From: Rodentolepis nana
Lineage: Eukaryota; Platyhelminthes; Cestoda; Cyclophyllidea; Hymenolepididae
Direction: 5' to 3'
NCBI GenBank assembly: GCA_900617975.1
Contig: UZAE01000005.1
Coordinates: 1-64,000, forward strand
Length of the DNA: 64,000 nucleotides
The notes below the pieces were generated by a model. It did no database searches and was not told where the DNA came from. It saw nothing but the letters and a program-made list of their open reading frames with translations. The position numbers were made by a program, and so were the translations under genes. This document shows positions 13,901-25,944 of this stretch, piece after piece (position 1 is the first letter of the stretch; every line of letters starts with the position of its first letter).

Positions 13901-14484
13901 AACAATAGACATACCAAGTTTGAAGGTAATAAGTGGTCCTGGCACATCTTCAACAGAACCATAGTTTCCATAGTAACTAAGAAGAATATTGCCAGGTTTT
14001 AAATCTCGGTGAACAATAGCTTTTCTGTTCATGGCGTCCATGGCTGAACCAATTTGAATCAGAAAATGCCTAATTGTTTCCTCAGGTAGGGTTTTTTTGC
14101 GGTGAAGGTAATCGTTAAGGTCCCCACCATTACAAAATTCCATCACGAGATAAACATCGCTTTCATTTACACAGTGGTCATAAAGTCGAACTATGTGTTC
14201 GTGGTTGAGATCCTGAAAAAATCAATATGGCAAGAAATAGAAACTAACCGCTAGAACAGATATTTCCTTGCTCAGTAAACTCTTTGATTTATCAACATTT
14301 TGATTTTTAATCATCTGCTTTATAGCAACTTTACGACTTTTATCCTAAATGGGAGAATAAAATCATCAATATACTCGATTACATTCCGAAATCGGCCCTT
14401 ATAGACAACAGCGAAAGCTCCACTTCCAAGAATATCGGCAGGGTTATATTCAAATTTACCAAGTCGAATGTAATTCGACGACAT
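1990..14484 (-). CDS. ULK1: ULK1/2 (unc-51/Atg1) autophagy-initiating Ser/Thr kinase, 18 exons
   Basis: Kinase that starts autophagosome formation with ATG13 and FIP200; a single invertebrate co-orthologue of vertebrate ULK1 and ULK2. Exons in transcript order: 14383-14484, 14249-14344, 13915-14212, 13765-13838, 13559-13719, 13410-13492, 13283-13333, 11944-12600, 9758-9800, 8593-8746, 8456-8525, 8241-8372, 8043-8132, 7644-7747, 5686-5915, 3907-4025, 3632-3831, 1990-2256 (2931 nt, 976 aa, all phases agree). Kinase domain, residues ~10-285: glycine loop GSGAFA at 20-25, VAIK Lys43, alpha-C Glu61, HRD Asp136, DFG Asp167, activation loop [13 protein letters not shown] with Thr182 at the ULK1 Thr180 position. 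Then a Pro/Ser-rich linker with a proline run, a likely LC3-interacting motif YVIV (499-502) and a polyalanine tract (exon 14). The C-terminal early-autophagy-targeting region is in exons 15-18 (e.g. [16 protein letters not shown]). Intron 17 appears to use a GC donor. The 51- and 43-nt exons are the least certain, but phase requires both. The exact upstream transcript start is not visible. Confidence 0.94.
2257..3631 (-). other. ULK intron 17, probable GC-AG intron
   Basis: On the minus strand the exon ends ..GGACTG and the intron starts GCAAGT at 3631, ending ..CTTTTTAG at 2257. Frame is kept (phase 0) and the next exon reads [15 protein letters not shown], the expected continuation of the ULK C-terminal domain. 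No GT donor in the right phase was found nearby; reading straight through instead reaches a stop at about 3596. Nothing else recognised inside. Confidence 0.7.
4519..4531 (+). repeat. Target-site duplication, left copy
   Basis: TATTCCTATTAGT occurs here and again at 4859-4871, exactly flanking SINE-like copy B. A 13-bp direct repeat is typical of LINE-type target-primed insertion. Confidence 0.8.
4532..4858 (+). repeat. SINE-like repeat, copy B, inside ULK intron 15
   Basis: Best-defined copy: 327 bp between 13-bp duplications. It matches copy A from GCGATAGACTTA (4539) to the CTGCCATTTGA..TAAATATA tail. The hairpin ATAGACTT/AAGTCTAT and the inner CGTAT-loop-ATACG are intact. There is no LTR, no terminal inverted repeat and no convincing RNA polymerase III A/B box pair. 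It is antisense to ULK if its T/A-rich end is taken as 3'. Confidence 0.85.
4859..4871 (+). repeat. Target-site duplication, right copy
   Basis: Second copy of TATTCCTATTAGT, identical over 13 bp to 4519-4531. Confidence 0.8.
7011..7030 (+). repeat. C20 homopolymer in ULK intron 14
   Basis: Twenty consecutive C on the plus strand, followed by ACCC. It is the longest homopolymer in the window and lies in an intron. The length may be unstable or misassembled. Confidence 0.9.
7682..7711 (-). repeat. GCG/GCC trinucleotide run coding polyalanine in ULK exon 14
   Basis: A perfect GCC-type triplet run within exon 7644-7747 encodes a stretch of about nine alanines in the disordered linker of the ULK protein. 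It is in frame and likely variable in length between individuals. Confidence 0.85.
9731..10327 (+). repeat. Source copy of ~600-bp segment duplicated at 43600-44197
   Basis: This block carries ULK exon 9 (9758-9800, minus strand) with its splice sites and about 500 bp of upstream intron 8. It is almost identical to 43600-44197; I count about nine differences by eye. Exon 9 is needed here to keep the ULK frame (previous exon leaves one base, next needs two), so this is the functional original. Confidence 0.92.
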
Positions 14485-16365
14485 TTTACAAAAATTAAGG
14501 ATTAATAGATCAGATTATAAAGCAATCCCAACTATAGGCAAGCATCCGAGATGTATGATTCAAAACTGACACTTCCCTAAAACCCCAGAAGAAGCAGGCG
14601 AACAAATTAAAAGAGTTGTTTATTTGAGTTATTAATGTTCTATATGGATCTACCCGTATATTTTTAAGTAACTTTAATTTGTTTGACTTTCCGAAAATAA
14701 TACTTAAATAAGTTGAAATGTAGTTCAGTATTCCCCATTGATAAGTAATTGATATATATACCTTCTGAATTCATTTATCATTAAGATTTCTTCTTCCGAC
14801 AAAATTAATGGGATTTTATTTAACGAATACCATTTATCGTATGCTAAAATGTTATGCTGATAGTCTTTATAATACCTTGAAAATACGTATAACGAGAAAA
14901 GCATGTCTTCTCAAATAATTTATATTCAGCCTCAAGCGTCGTATTTGACATTAACTTTAAATATTTCAGAACGTAATTTAATTTACTGCGATTTCTTTCA
15001 GAATTTCAAATTGTTGTCACCTTTGTTGAAATTAAAATCTCTCTTTGATAATAGTCTTCAATTAACGGTTCAATGTGTCCGTGTTTTATCAATTTCTTTG
15101 TTTTAATTATGATAGTTACATGTATTGTTATCCACATTTATTCACGGGCTCAAAACATTTTAAAATGAAAACAATAATAGAACCTGTTGTAAATAACAGA
15201 TTTCTATTAACACCTAGAAAGGAGAAATAAATAACTGGTGGTAAGAACTTGACACCAGTATCCCCGACTTTAAACATAGATGCCAATCACTACACTGAGG
15301 CACGACTGGCATTTAATGATCTAATATTTTCCACACAAATCAAATTAATTTATCAATAAATTCAGTCGGTTTCCTTGTTACTTCTGTACTGATCTTGTGG
15401 CATGAGCAACCTAACTTGTTCCATCTGTGGCTAAGTCCAAGTAACTACGGTAGAGTCGTTATTGCTTTGACCCAATTATTTAACAATCTGCTTCCTCCTA
15501 CTATTCAACTGCAAACCTTTAGAAACAAGGATAATACTAAGAAATACATACGATTGACCTACAAAACATTTTCTTACCAATCAGCGATTCATTTATCGTA
15601 TCTGAAGAGATAAAGAATGCATATATGTAGTTCAATGAAAGTAATTAAGATATTACAAACCAATAAGCGTGTCACTGCAAAGAAATAAAATTTGCGAAGC
15701 CAGCAACGTTTCCAGCCAATAATGAATCGCTCGGAAGTAAAACAAACGAGTTTGGCCATGCATAAAAAGCGATGCCAGGACCTGAGACGAACACATTCAC
15801 AGTTTCATGTTGATGCGGATGGAAGTTGCCATCGTAGCAAGACATTTTCTACCTATCTTTCCCTGTTCAAAGAGTTTATAAAGGCAAAACAATAGTTAAG
15901 CCATTTAAGACCCACAGCAAGCCAATGCAATGATCTTTTTCAATTACATAATTCGTTTACAGTTAAGAAACTGTTGGAAATAATAAAGAAAAATCATGGG
16001 AGAAAAGTTAAATTAGTTATTTTTAAACTTTGAAGGGTGGAAAGCAATGGATTATGGGTCATCAGAATCCTTTCTATGGAACTGGATATGCAATAACACC
16101 AATAAGAAACCTCCCTCAGCTAAATAGGCAGCCAATCATTTATCGCATATCCAATCAAACACTGACTAATAAGAAAAGCATTATTTGAGCTTCAAGTCTT
16201 TTTCTTTTCCTGAGGTCCGATTAATCAGTATGACCATAAAGTGGGCAACTGAGAGGTAATAAAGCCCATAACACCAAAATAATCACACACAAGTAAACAA
16301 AATGCGTTTACAAATAGATCATATTTAATGTTTTTTAAGAAAAAGCACCGAAATAGAAAAATACG
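14485..16365. other. Intergenic: ULK upstream region and SMG8 3' flank
   Basis: About 1.9 kb between the 5' end of ULK and the 3' end of SMG8, both on the minus strand. It should contain the ULK promoter and 5' UTR. Very AT-rich. No coding signal could be supported; scattered short open frames have no splice or family support. Confidence 0.5.
16324..16329 (-). terminator. Possible poly(A) signal ATTAAA for SMG8
   Basis: Reads ATTAAA on the minus strand, 37 nt past the SMG8 stop codon. It is a common variant signal at a plausible distance, but AT-rich DNA makes chance matches likely. Confidence 0.4.
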
Positions 16366-19300
16366 TCACAAATGAAGAATTTGAATATTCGATTTTAGAA
16401 GACGAAATTTCTTCACCTGTGATGGATTCTGCGGTCTGTGAAAAACCACCCCATCATGCTGATAAGTAAATCTGCAATCGTAAAACACAACGCACGAACT
16501 AAGAACGTTTAAAAGTGAAAAAGACTTTGTAATACACTCAAACTTACGGTAACCTCAGGACCCAAATGTTTCCCTCCTCCAGATTCACATAGCCTGGTTG
16601 TGAAGAGGAAGCTTCGATAACATCCAGATCGTTTCTTAGATCTTTCTATTAAGAACAAAACAGGATATCTTTTATGAACAAATGTATGCTAGGAAGTTGA
16701 TTTAACTGTTTCAAAATAAGCTCCATCGATACTGGAGTCTAAACAGAATGCGCTATTGCTATTTGAAACATGCTCAATACGTGTCTACAGCCTTCGCCTG
16801 ATGCACCACCAAAACTCACAACAGTGGAGGCATCAGTCCGCTGAGACGAGTGAGTGCATTTTTTCAAAGAAATAATTTGGACGTTAAAGGGTTAAATATT
16901 TTCAGGGCATCTGAACGAGATTCTTAGACTTCATTCCTCTAGATATGCCATCTCATCACTAATGCAAATATATTCGACTCAGGCAGCTATCTTTTCTCGC
17001 TCATCAAAACCCATTTGAAGCCAAAGTGTGCTAGTGTGATTACATAATTTTCAAAGTTTAATTTATCTTCTTAACTGAAAAGTCCGCAACTTTGAGCTAC
17101 AAGAATTTATCTTTGACTAATTATGGGTAATCAGTAGGGATTACCAGTGGCGGCGCGTCTGTGCCGACAAGTTTTACAAACAACTTACCAGTTTATCGAG
17201 TGTAGGCCCGAGATGAAATGCTGGTGAGCCCTCGCTAACTTGCACAACAGGTGCAAATCGAACACGAATTGGAACAGTAGGGATGGCAACGTAGATTCGC
17301 ATCAACTGAGCCCACGTCAATGATTCCTCTGATTCTTCTTGTTGAATTCGTGAACACCGACAGGGCGTGAATATAGGAATGTCCGATTCTAGTAGTTCAC
17401 GGACTGCTCGTTTGACCTCAGTTGACGTCATGTTTCTCGTCATGGCACGGTTGATACCAGCAAGAAAGAATCGATGACCCAAAGGGCATTCCATTTCATA
17501 ACCAATGAAGAGTTTAGCACTATCGAGATCGCGTCCACGATTTGAACGACCCTTAGGTTTTGATACTGTGGAAGAGGATTCGTGAAAATTGTGAAAGGAA
17601 ACATCATTTGGTAGGAGGAAATTGCCATCGCGAAGAAATCCCGGTGCAACAATACCTGGCAACAATCCAATCATACTCATTTAGGGGGAATTAGAAATCA
17701 ATGGCATTTACTGGTAATAGACTTGTCTTCGCCTTTCTGCTTACTATGTTATGCAAGCACAGTTCAAACAGCCAATAACAACAACAGTTATTTTGAGGCA
17801 GACTCTTTTTGACTCTAAGTTCTGAATATATTGGGACGGATAGGTAAGGAGTGCTTTAAACATGTCAATCAGTGGTAGCAAGTACTAACTATACCAGTCA
17901 TTAAAAGTTTGGAAGTCATACCATTAATCTATCTTTTGAAATTGAACAATCCCACTTGTATATTTTATTATTATCAATGACAAATTTTAATCCGTTTGCA
18001 AAATGCAGATTTTCCTTACTTAATGCAATTATTCAAGACCTCCGAAGGAAAATGGCACTTACTAAAGCTTTGAACCCCTAAACGTTTTGAGGCAGAGGCG
18101 TAAATCCACAAATACTCCCTGACTTCAAAGTTGAAATAACCCAATTTCATATTTCATTCTTATTGATAAATGTAACATTGGAAGCTATATATAACGCCAC
18201 TAAAATTCTATACATGATATGAAATAATGGCAAGTTGAAAGCAAAAACAAACAGTTTAAATAACTTACCACGATAGTGACTGTAGCTAGAGTACTTTCCA
18301 AGGCAATGGATAGACCAGGAAGGATACAAAGGCATAATATGTGAAAGCTGACCAAGCACAGGCATTCCATCATGAAAATCTACCATAACCTTGGTCTCCA
18401 ACATAGAAGGGGATTCAAGTGAGCCCCTATCAACCGATTTAGCTTGACTGGGCTTGCCAAGCACATCAACGAATGTCAGGGAATCAAAATGAATGGCCAA
18501 TTCATCAACTGCTGGATTATTTTTCTCCTGATCAACACTATCTGACCTTTCTTCAAAAAGTTTACCCAATTTCTCAGTGTGAACTCCGACACATTTTTGC
18601 GAATATTCAATTATTTCTGGCTTCCACACCAACATTTGAGATTGCTTAGAAGTCTTTTCGCCTTCATTATCGAGAAAAACATAGCACTCTCGGGCGCCTA
18701 TAGACTCAGGAGCATTGCTTTCCATTTCGACTTTAGTGGGCACCTGCTCTACATTTTCCCTCTCTTGCCTAAATTCATTTTCATTCTTCTTTTCTCGATA
18801 TTTGCCCGAGTTGTTTCCGCCAACCTTAGAGCGCTCAAAAGATTCGCCCTCAGAAAAGGGGCTATCTGGGGCCATAGAAGCAATCTCGGAATCTGTCGAT
18901 TTTGAAGCACATGAAGGTTCTGCTTGATTTGTACTTCCGGATTCCCCCAGTTCGTCCGATTTCTCAGTTGAAGTTAAATTGCAGTCTGATTTCAGTTTCG
19001 TTGGTACAAGCAATTTAATCCGAGACCCCAACTCTAGTTTCTCAAAAGATAACTGCTTTGATTTCTCTGCATTTTCTGGCTCATATGAAGTGTTTTTATG
19101 CAACGCAGAGGACCTCTCTGTACCTAAATGCACTCTAGAAAAAATTTCTTGCTCTTCCTCTTCCACGGGCGCACTTCCTGATTCGTTGAGGCTACTTTGC
19201 TTACTCTCAATCTGCTTGATTGATTTCTCTTGGCTGGGTTCCTTCTGGATTGGTAAAAACACATCCCTCTGCAGAGATATTTCTTTAGAGTCCAATTTGT

Positions 19301-22300
19301 CCTTTCCCACATCTGTTTCCTCCAAATTTAGGAATTTCAATTGATCTGCTTTTTCAGCCATGGAAGAATAAATTGAATGGATAGTCGACGGCACAGTCTT
19401 CCCATCAACAGAATTCGCAACTAGTTGCTTCAAATTTTCTTCTTTTTTCGAAGCTCCATAAACCTTACCAGAATCAGTCTCAGGAACGACAATAGATTGC
19501 AATGACATCTGCCCTACGAGATCTTTCTGCTCAATCTTCATTTGCTGAGTGGACTTATCAAGTTGTTCCAATTGCTTCGATGGTGATTCCACCTTCGTTT
19601 CTGAGGATGTCATGACCATTCCTTCCAAAAAACTTTCCCGGTCTACCACTACCTCCTTGATAGAGGTCGTATTTTCAACAGATGATATTGATCCTGAAAT
19701 TCCAAAGATTATTTTCTCACGCGTGCATCCTCCAACAAGTTTGTCCTGCTTTATACATTCTTGTTCTTGAATTTCTGTGCTCTTTTCTTCATCATTTGAT
19801 TTCATTTCAACTAATTTCTCTTCCACCTGTTCGGTCAACATTGATTTTGATGGATCTAATGTTGGTCGATTCCTTCTCGGAGAGGTTACAACCGTCGCCT
19901 CCAACTCTTCCCCATCTGACTGCTTAATTTCCTCTCCCTCAACAACTTTAGTGGATGGAGTGCATGATTTTGACAGCCTTTCAGCTTCTTGATCATCCAA
20001 TTCACCAATCGATTTAGACGATTCTAGAAATATGCCTTCTTGGATTTCTTTAACATTTGAAATTTCACATTCAGGAACAATAGCCTCTTCAGAGGATTTA
20101 GGCATCTCTTCAACTGTTTTCTTTAGTGACTTTTCGACTTTTAAATAATCTGAATCCAACAATTCTGACGTTTGTGCAACTAAAGGAGTACTCGGTTTAG
20201 AAGTGATTGGTATGGACAAAGGATCATCCAACACATCAAGTAGATCCTTATTGAAAAATTCAGGACTTTGAGATAGTCTAGCAGAACAGGATAACTTTTG
20301 GTTTTCTTTAGACTCCTGTTTCGCTGGTTGTATAGTGGAAAACTCGAAAGGTGTATGCAAATCATGACCTTTTTCCATGAGGAAAATCGGCGCTAAAGGA
20401 ATACTCCTGTACTGTATGAGAAATTAAGGATGTAATATTAGTAATCGGCATACAAGTTGTATTAAATAAAAATTGAGCAAGACACAATACCTTATTGCAG
20501 CACCTGGAGCCCAAGTTATGGTAAAAGTCCCAATTCGCTTCCTTATAGTCATAAGGATCGTTCCTTACAGCCACAGTTTGACCGCAATTGCAAGCACTGA
20601 TAAAACGATTATTTGAACTATGGGACATAAGAGAGAGATGCTTCAAACTAGATATATCCTGAACAATTCCGGAGAGCTCAGGATCTATCTGGTCTTTCTC
20701 GCGTTCAATCACTTTAGCAACGCCTTCTATCCATGCATATTGCCAAGGTTCTTTGAGGTCTACAAAAAGGTGAAATCACTGTTTATTGAGCTTCTATGTA
20801 AACATTCATAGTGAATAAAAGTAACATCCTATCTTAAGGTACTCAGGCTTTTACTAATTAACAGGTTATATTCCTTAATCCAATGATTAAAAATAAATGG
20901 TTTGCGATAGACTTAAAACCACGTGGTGCACCCTGGGCAATGTATACTAATACAGCAAAAAAAAGTCTATAATGCGGCAGTTGACTTCTGACTTCAAACT
21001 ACCATGACCCGACTCTATGCCATATTCGACCCCTTTAACTATACTCATATTACCTTACCTATTTCTCTACCTTTGTGTCTGTCTGCTCCTTTTACATCTG
21101 TGAAACAATCTTCAGTTAGCTCTCTCCACTTTTAGTGAACGATGTTCCTCTTCGCCTCTGTGAAGCCCGAAGTCAACTAAAGGGCTAATGATAATTATCA
21201 AACAAGCCTGCCATTTGATAAAAATAAAGAAGTTATTAACAATACGCAGCCGATTTAGAACTCATGCTATTAAAGACATAGCTATGGAGAAGCCTATGCA
21301 AGGGACAGTAATAAAGCTATTTGAAATCAATGATTTGGGGTAAAGGGATAGATGATGCCTAGATCAATGCAATAGATGCGTAAGTGGTAGCAACTCTAAT
21401 ATCAACTAGAGAGAAAATGTGATAAAATTGCTTAAAACTGACTAAGTAGAGACTAACCGAAATGAAAAAATGCGGTTTTAAACTTTACCTTGATCTAATT
21501 GCGTACAGGCAAGCATGAGAAAACCAAGTGAACTTAGGTAACAATTTTAATAATTAACATAACCATATATTATTAATAGTTTCCACTATGAAAATGAGTC
21601 ATATTTTAGCTATCACCAAGGGCCCCCACATGAATTGTTGGGATTAAGCAAGACTGGTTGGAACAGCACCACAGTCTCCTCTAGAGTTTACATGGAACAA
21701 TGACAACAAAAAGTAATAATTAAAATAATTTGTGGTCTAAGCATCCACTAATCATAAAGCAATCATTAAGTAAATTTTATGATGCCAGAGTAATGGAAAG
21801 TTTTCGAACAAACGTATTATCATTTTACAAATTACCATAAAAACCCACCAGAAGGAACATCTCGGAGACATTTCTGTAAAATGTTGTCATGAGATCTCGA
21901 AGAAATCTCAGATGAAGTCAGTAATGATTTGATGTGCTTCATGAGAAGATAACAATCGGTCACCTTATCGGCTTCGGCACTTCGAAGAGTTGCTGAATCA
22001 GAGGAAGTTAAAGTTGGTTTAAGATAGAGGAGGGCACTAGTGATTCCAGGAAAGCGTTGAGGAGTGGCATGAAACTCGCGACGGCATCTAGAACCTGAGA
22101 TTAGAAGGGCAGGACACTTAACTCGACCGGCCAAGTATAGATGCGCTAGACGATGAGTTAAATCCTTTAAACAAGGAACAACAAGAGGACCACGAGCAAG
22201 GCTGAGGAAGGTGTTGTACGAGGAGATGACCCGTGCCTGATGATATGTGAGGGAGTAATGCGCTGGAAGATCTTTCAGATAATGGGCTTCAGCTACAGCA

Positions 22301-25300
22301 AATGCCTTCGTACATCGAAGTTTCGAGATCCCGTGATCAAGTTGATTTTGTGATGCGAAGAATTTACAATTGGTGATAGAATTTGGGTCAGCACTTGATA
22401 GAAGTTTATTCCACTCGTTGTAGAGAAATGGCATCTCAGGATTGCTCTGGTCAGATGAATTGCCTACACCAAATAGACTAGTATAGAGTTTGAAGCATAT
22501 CTAAAATGCAAAAACAATTAAAGACTTCGCATTAGGTAGTACTAAGAACGCAGAAGATGTCGGTTTAAGTAGACAACTGCAGTTGATAATAAAATGATTA
22601 CTCAGTCCGTTTATGACTCGATGGTACAATATTCTTGTCAATTGAATAGTTTGCTTATTCGTAACGATCAACATCGACCCAAAGAAGCGGGAGAAAGCGA
22701 ATCGATAACAATTTCTACTCGAAGATGAACGTAATGCGATTATAAGCTGATTTGTGAATACTATATGAAAAGTTTGTATAGAGCCACATTTATTCACGAA
22801 TAGCCAGTTTTAAGTAGAAACATCGATGATCAACATATTAAATTGCACATTCTCAATCCATGTAGCATAACTTTGAGTAAATTCGCTTGGGAAAAGAAGT
22901 GCCTGCTGAAAATAAATAAAAACAATCCACGGCATGCATTACTTAGGAAACGAAACAGATTCAAATCGAATTAAACAGGAGCATACGTTTACGTAGTTAC
23001 GAGTTCCAAACAGTTGGGTTAAAAATGCTTCCACACTGACACCTCTGAGTAAAAGTTTTCAAAAGGGAAGTGGGAATAATTTTTTTTGGAGAGAGAGGGG
23101 AGGAGTTTCAGCAGTAGAAGTGAGTCAAAGAATTAGAAAAAATTTAGTTCATCTGAGCTGGTGAGTCATCCGATCAACTAGTTTTCCATTAGACAAGTTT
23201 TCAGAGGAGATGAGGCATTAACAAAAATTTTACTAAAATGCTATTCGCCAAAAGTGCGCCCGCCTGTAAAAAGAACTGGCCAAGACAACTTCAGGAGGAA
23301 GCTAAATAGGTGTTTGCGAGAAAGAAGGAATTTGCATGATAAACTATATAAAGAACCCCAGTCTCAAGTGAAAGGTAAGCGTAAAAGAGAAAGTAAACGT
23401 CTGACCCTCGGTGTTATCGCCTTGTCAATAAGTCGAAAGAAGGTACCGGCAAGTAAATTACCACAAACATAAAGACTGCTTATTTCTCGGCCTGTAACAA
23501 TTACACTAATTTCTAACTAACCAAATTAACCATCTTCTGAGCTTATTATTCTCAAAAACGACGGATAGTTTAACAATTTCGCAGAACCCAAAGTGTTCTC
23601 AATGTTTCAAGGTGACCATTTGGAAATTCAAATAGCACATGATTTCGCAAACTTTGGTGAGAAAATTTGTATGAAAAATGAAGATAAGAAGCCCAATGGA
23701 GAGAAAAAAACAGACAACCACTTCCAGACCACAAACTTTGTCCCAACTTTGTCAACTATATGAGACTACACACACCGGCTCATTAATCCACTCTGTGTGG
23801 AAGTATACCAGCTGGGCATGATTAAGGTTGTGGGCTTAGCGTCCTGGCTTATATATGAGGGCCAAGAAACGAGGTCCTGTGTGAATAGAGAAAGATAAAT
23901 TAAAATTATATTTTTATTTAATAGTAGTAAAAAGAGCATATTAAAAATAACAAAATACTGAGCAATTAAAGATTCACAAAAATCATTGAAAGTGCTCAGC
24001 ATGAACTTCGATACACGACACAGCCACAATCGCACTACAACGAAACCGACAAGCAAGGCACAAGGCTACAGAGTTGTTGTTTTTATTCCGAAAGAATATA
24101 CATCTCACAGGTCATTTCTAAGTTATTTATCATCATTATCAGTACCCAATCACCATTGATGACAACAGGGAAGGCTTTCTAGACAAAAATTGTTAGCAGT
24201 TTAGGGATGCTTAGGCCTTTAACAACGGAAAACTGAAGACAATTTGTTAAATTGATAGTGACTTGCAACAACTGCATTTTGATCTTATCTCTTTTACCCT
24301 ATGTAGGAATCAATTGTCATCTATTGAAAGTATGCATTTTAGCATTAACACGGCATAGGGAGAAACCATGTACTAAAAATAAATGAAGTGGACAAAACAA
24401 AATAAGACGATTGGAGTTGACTAGAGAACTTACAATGAACCAACATTTGACACTTGGCAGTTCAGGAAGGTATTTTGTGTAAGGATCCTTGACATCATTG
24501 TCCTCAATGTGCTGTATAAGGTTGGAGATATTCGATTCCAGGAAAGCAGCAAAGCTCCGATTACGTGGAGCGCCTGGAGCTGAGTATTCATTCACTACTT
24601 GGGGTGGCTGTCTTTTTAACTTAGTATCAAAGTCCCTTGTGAGTGAAGATATTCCGGTGCAGGAGAGGATTTGTTCAAGCATTTGCTGAGCCAAATCATC
24701 ATTACCTGAATGGCGTTCTGTGCAGACATTAATTGGCTCAAAACAATCAGGGGGTAGAACACGAACGGTGTGAAACCCATCAATTGTGAAAAGTCTATAA
24801 GAAAAATTTTTCGTTAAAATCATCGTTGATTCTTCTTGAAGTAGAGTAGCTATTTCGAGGTCTCTTCGTTTGTAATGACACGACCACTTAAATTTCAAAG
24901 GAGAAGCAAAGGGTCATCAAAAAACTTACCCATATGCACAAGGGGCCAATAATAATTCAACTACACGTAACATTTCCTCAAAAAACCACAGGCCAACTCT
25001 AATCAATTCTCTACAACTCATTAAGTAAAGTTCGCCATTCTTTACGAACGTCAATTTGTAATAAGATTTTGAGTTTTTGTTAGGCATAAATTTAGCTAAA
25101 ATAATAGCCCAATCGCGACAAGTTTATCGAAATACGAATCACTCAACTTACCCGTCGAGCAAAGCGCATTCTTGGAAAACGTTAAAAATTTGAAGGGAGA
25201 GATTCCTTTCCAAATTAGCCAGTGCCTTATGATTCTAAGTATGAGAGATTAAAGAAAAGAATCAATTTAACAAACTTTACCTTAGCAAGATTCCGCGCAG

Positions 25301-25944
25301 CGATAGTAGGGGGTAATTTGAATACAAAAAGAAGTCGTGGACAGGCAACGCGAGCCAAAGAAACACAATAGGGAGAAACAGCGATTAATTTAAGAACTTT
25401 CTCCATACTTGAAAATAGCTCGAGTCGAAATTGATCTATCATTTTGAAAAGCGAGATATATCTTGGATCTAACGAAGTACCAAAGGAGGTAAGCTAAAAA
25501 ACTTCTTGAGTTAAAGGCTAACTAACCACAATGAAATGCGATACCGAAAATAGAAAAAAAATTTCCTTCAATTTGAAGTACTCCCAGCTACTCATTCTTT
25601 TTAGACATCTCTGCAACATGAGATTACTAAATTGAATAAGCATACTCCGCAATTCAGCAGCAATTGATTAAGAAGTTCCTCGGAATTCTTATAGTGCAAA
25701 AATATTATCTTTCTTTCGGCGTCATAGAAGCCCTCAATTTGGGTCTAGATATTTTTTTGGAAATTGAAAGGAGACTTACATCGACGCATGGAAGGGAAAA
25801 TGGATTTAATTTAAGAAACTCCTCAGCAAGTAATGTGGTGGATTTGTTATTGAATGAATCCAAGGAACCAATAACGGTAATAACTACTACAGGTTTCGAT
25901 TTATGTGGAAGGAGACTAAAAATGCCAGTGAATACATAAGACAT
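16366..25944 (-). CDS. SMG8: SMG8, nonsense-mediated mRNA decay factor, 12 exons
   Basis: Subunit of the SMG1-SMG8-SMG9 complex; SMG8 restrains the SMG1 kinase that phosphorylates UPF1 in nonsense-mediated decay. Exons in transcript order: 25780-25944, 25646-25744, 25527-25610, 25281-25493, 25152-25234, 24434-24794, 21849-22500, 20491-20759, 18269-20411, 17189-17655, 16548-16645, 16366-16471 (4740 nt, 1579 aa; every phase agrees). Family signs: N-terminal KPVVVITVIGSL, LFSVSHFIVV near residue 108, CPRLLFVFKLPP in exon 4, the block ACNCGQ..NDPYDYKEANWDFY..CC at 608-640 (Cys609, 611, 639, 640), and the C-terminal GYEMECPLGHRFFLAG and WAQLMRIYVAIP. Exon 9 (714 codons) inserts roughly 640 Glu/Ser/Lys-rich residues between the cysteine block and the motif GMPVLGQL, so the protein is far longer than the ~990 aa vertebrate form. 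The first four introns are 33-46 nt. The start is the Met at 25944; an upstream exon cannot be excluded. Confidence 0.94.
20903..21228 (+). repeat. SINE-like repeat, copy C, inside SMG8 intron 7
   Basis: Third copy of the family in the 20760-21848 intron. It starts TGCGATAGACTT, carries the invariant CACGTGGTGCACCCTGGGCAA, and ends CTGCCATTTGATAAAAATAAA. ATAGACTT/AAGTCTAT are conserved. The inner hairpin is TGTAT/ATACA where copies A and B have CGTAT/ATACG, a paired change. AAAAATAAA at 20889-20897 and 21220-21228 could be a target duplication, but it is low complexity. Confidence 0.82.
22501..24433 (-). other. SMG8 intron 6 (1.9 kb)
   Basis: The largest SMG8 intron. Short open frames occur on both strands (for example 22501-22797 minus, 23254-23472 plus) but none shows family similarity or usable splice phase. 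No repeat shared with the rest of the window was recognised. Confidence 0.6.

Noticed and set aside
14903..15895. Small plus-strand frames in the ULK-SMG8 gap
   Set aside because: Short, AT-driven, without splice or family support.
18579..19992. Several plus-strand open frames of 70-121 codons
   Set aside because: They mirror the long minus-strand SMG8 exon 9, whose frame is tied by splice phase to conserved SMG8 segments on both sides.
24947..25010. Candidate extra SMG8 exon (frame reading GELIRVGLWFFEEML..)
   Set aside because: It can be entered in phase but leaves one base, while the next exon needs two. Exon 5 joins exon 6 directly in phase and gives the expected family sequence.
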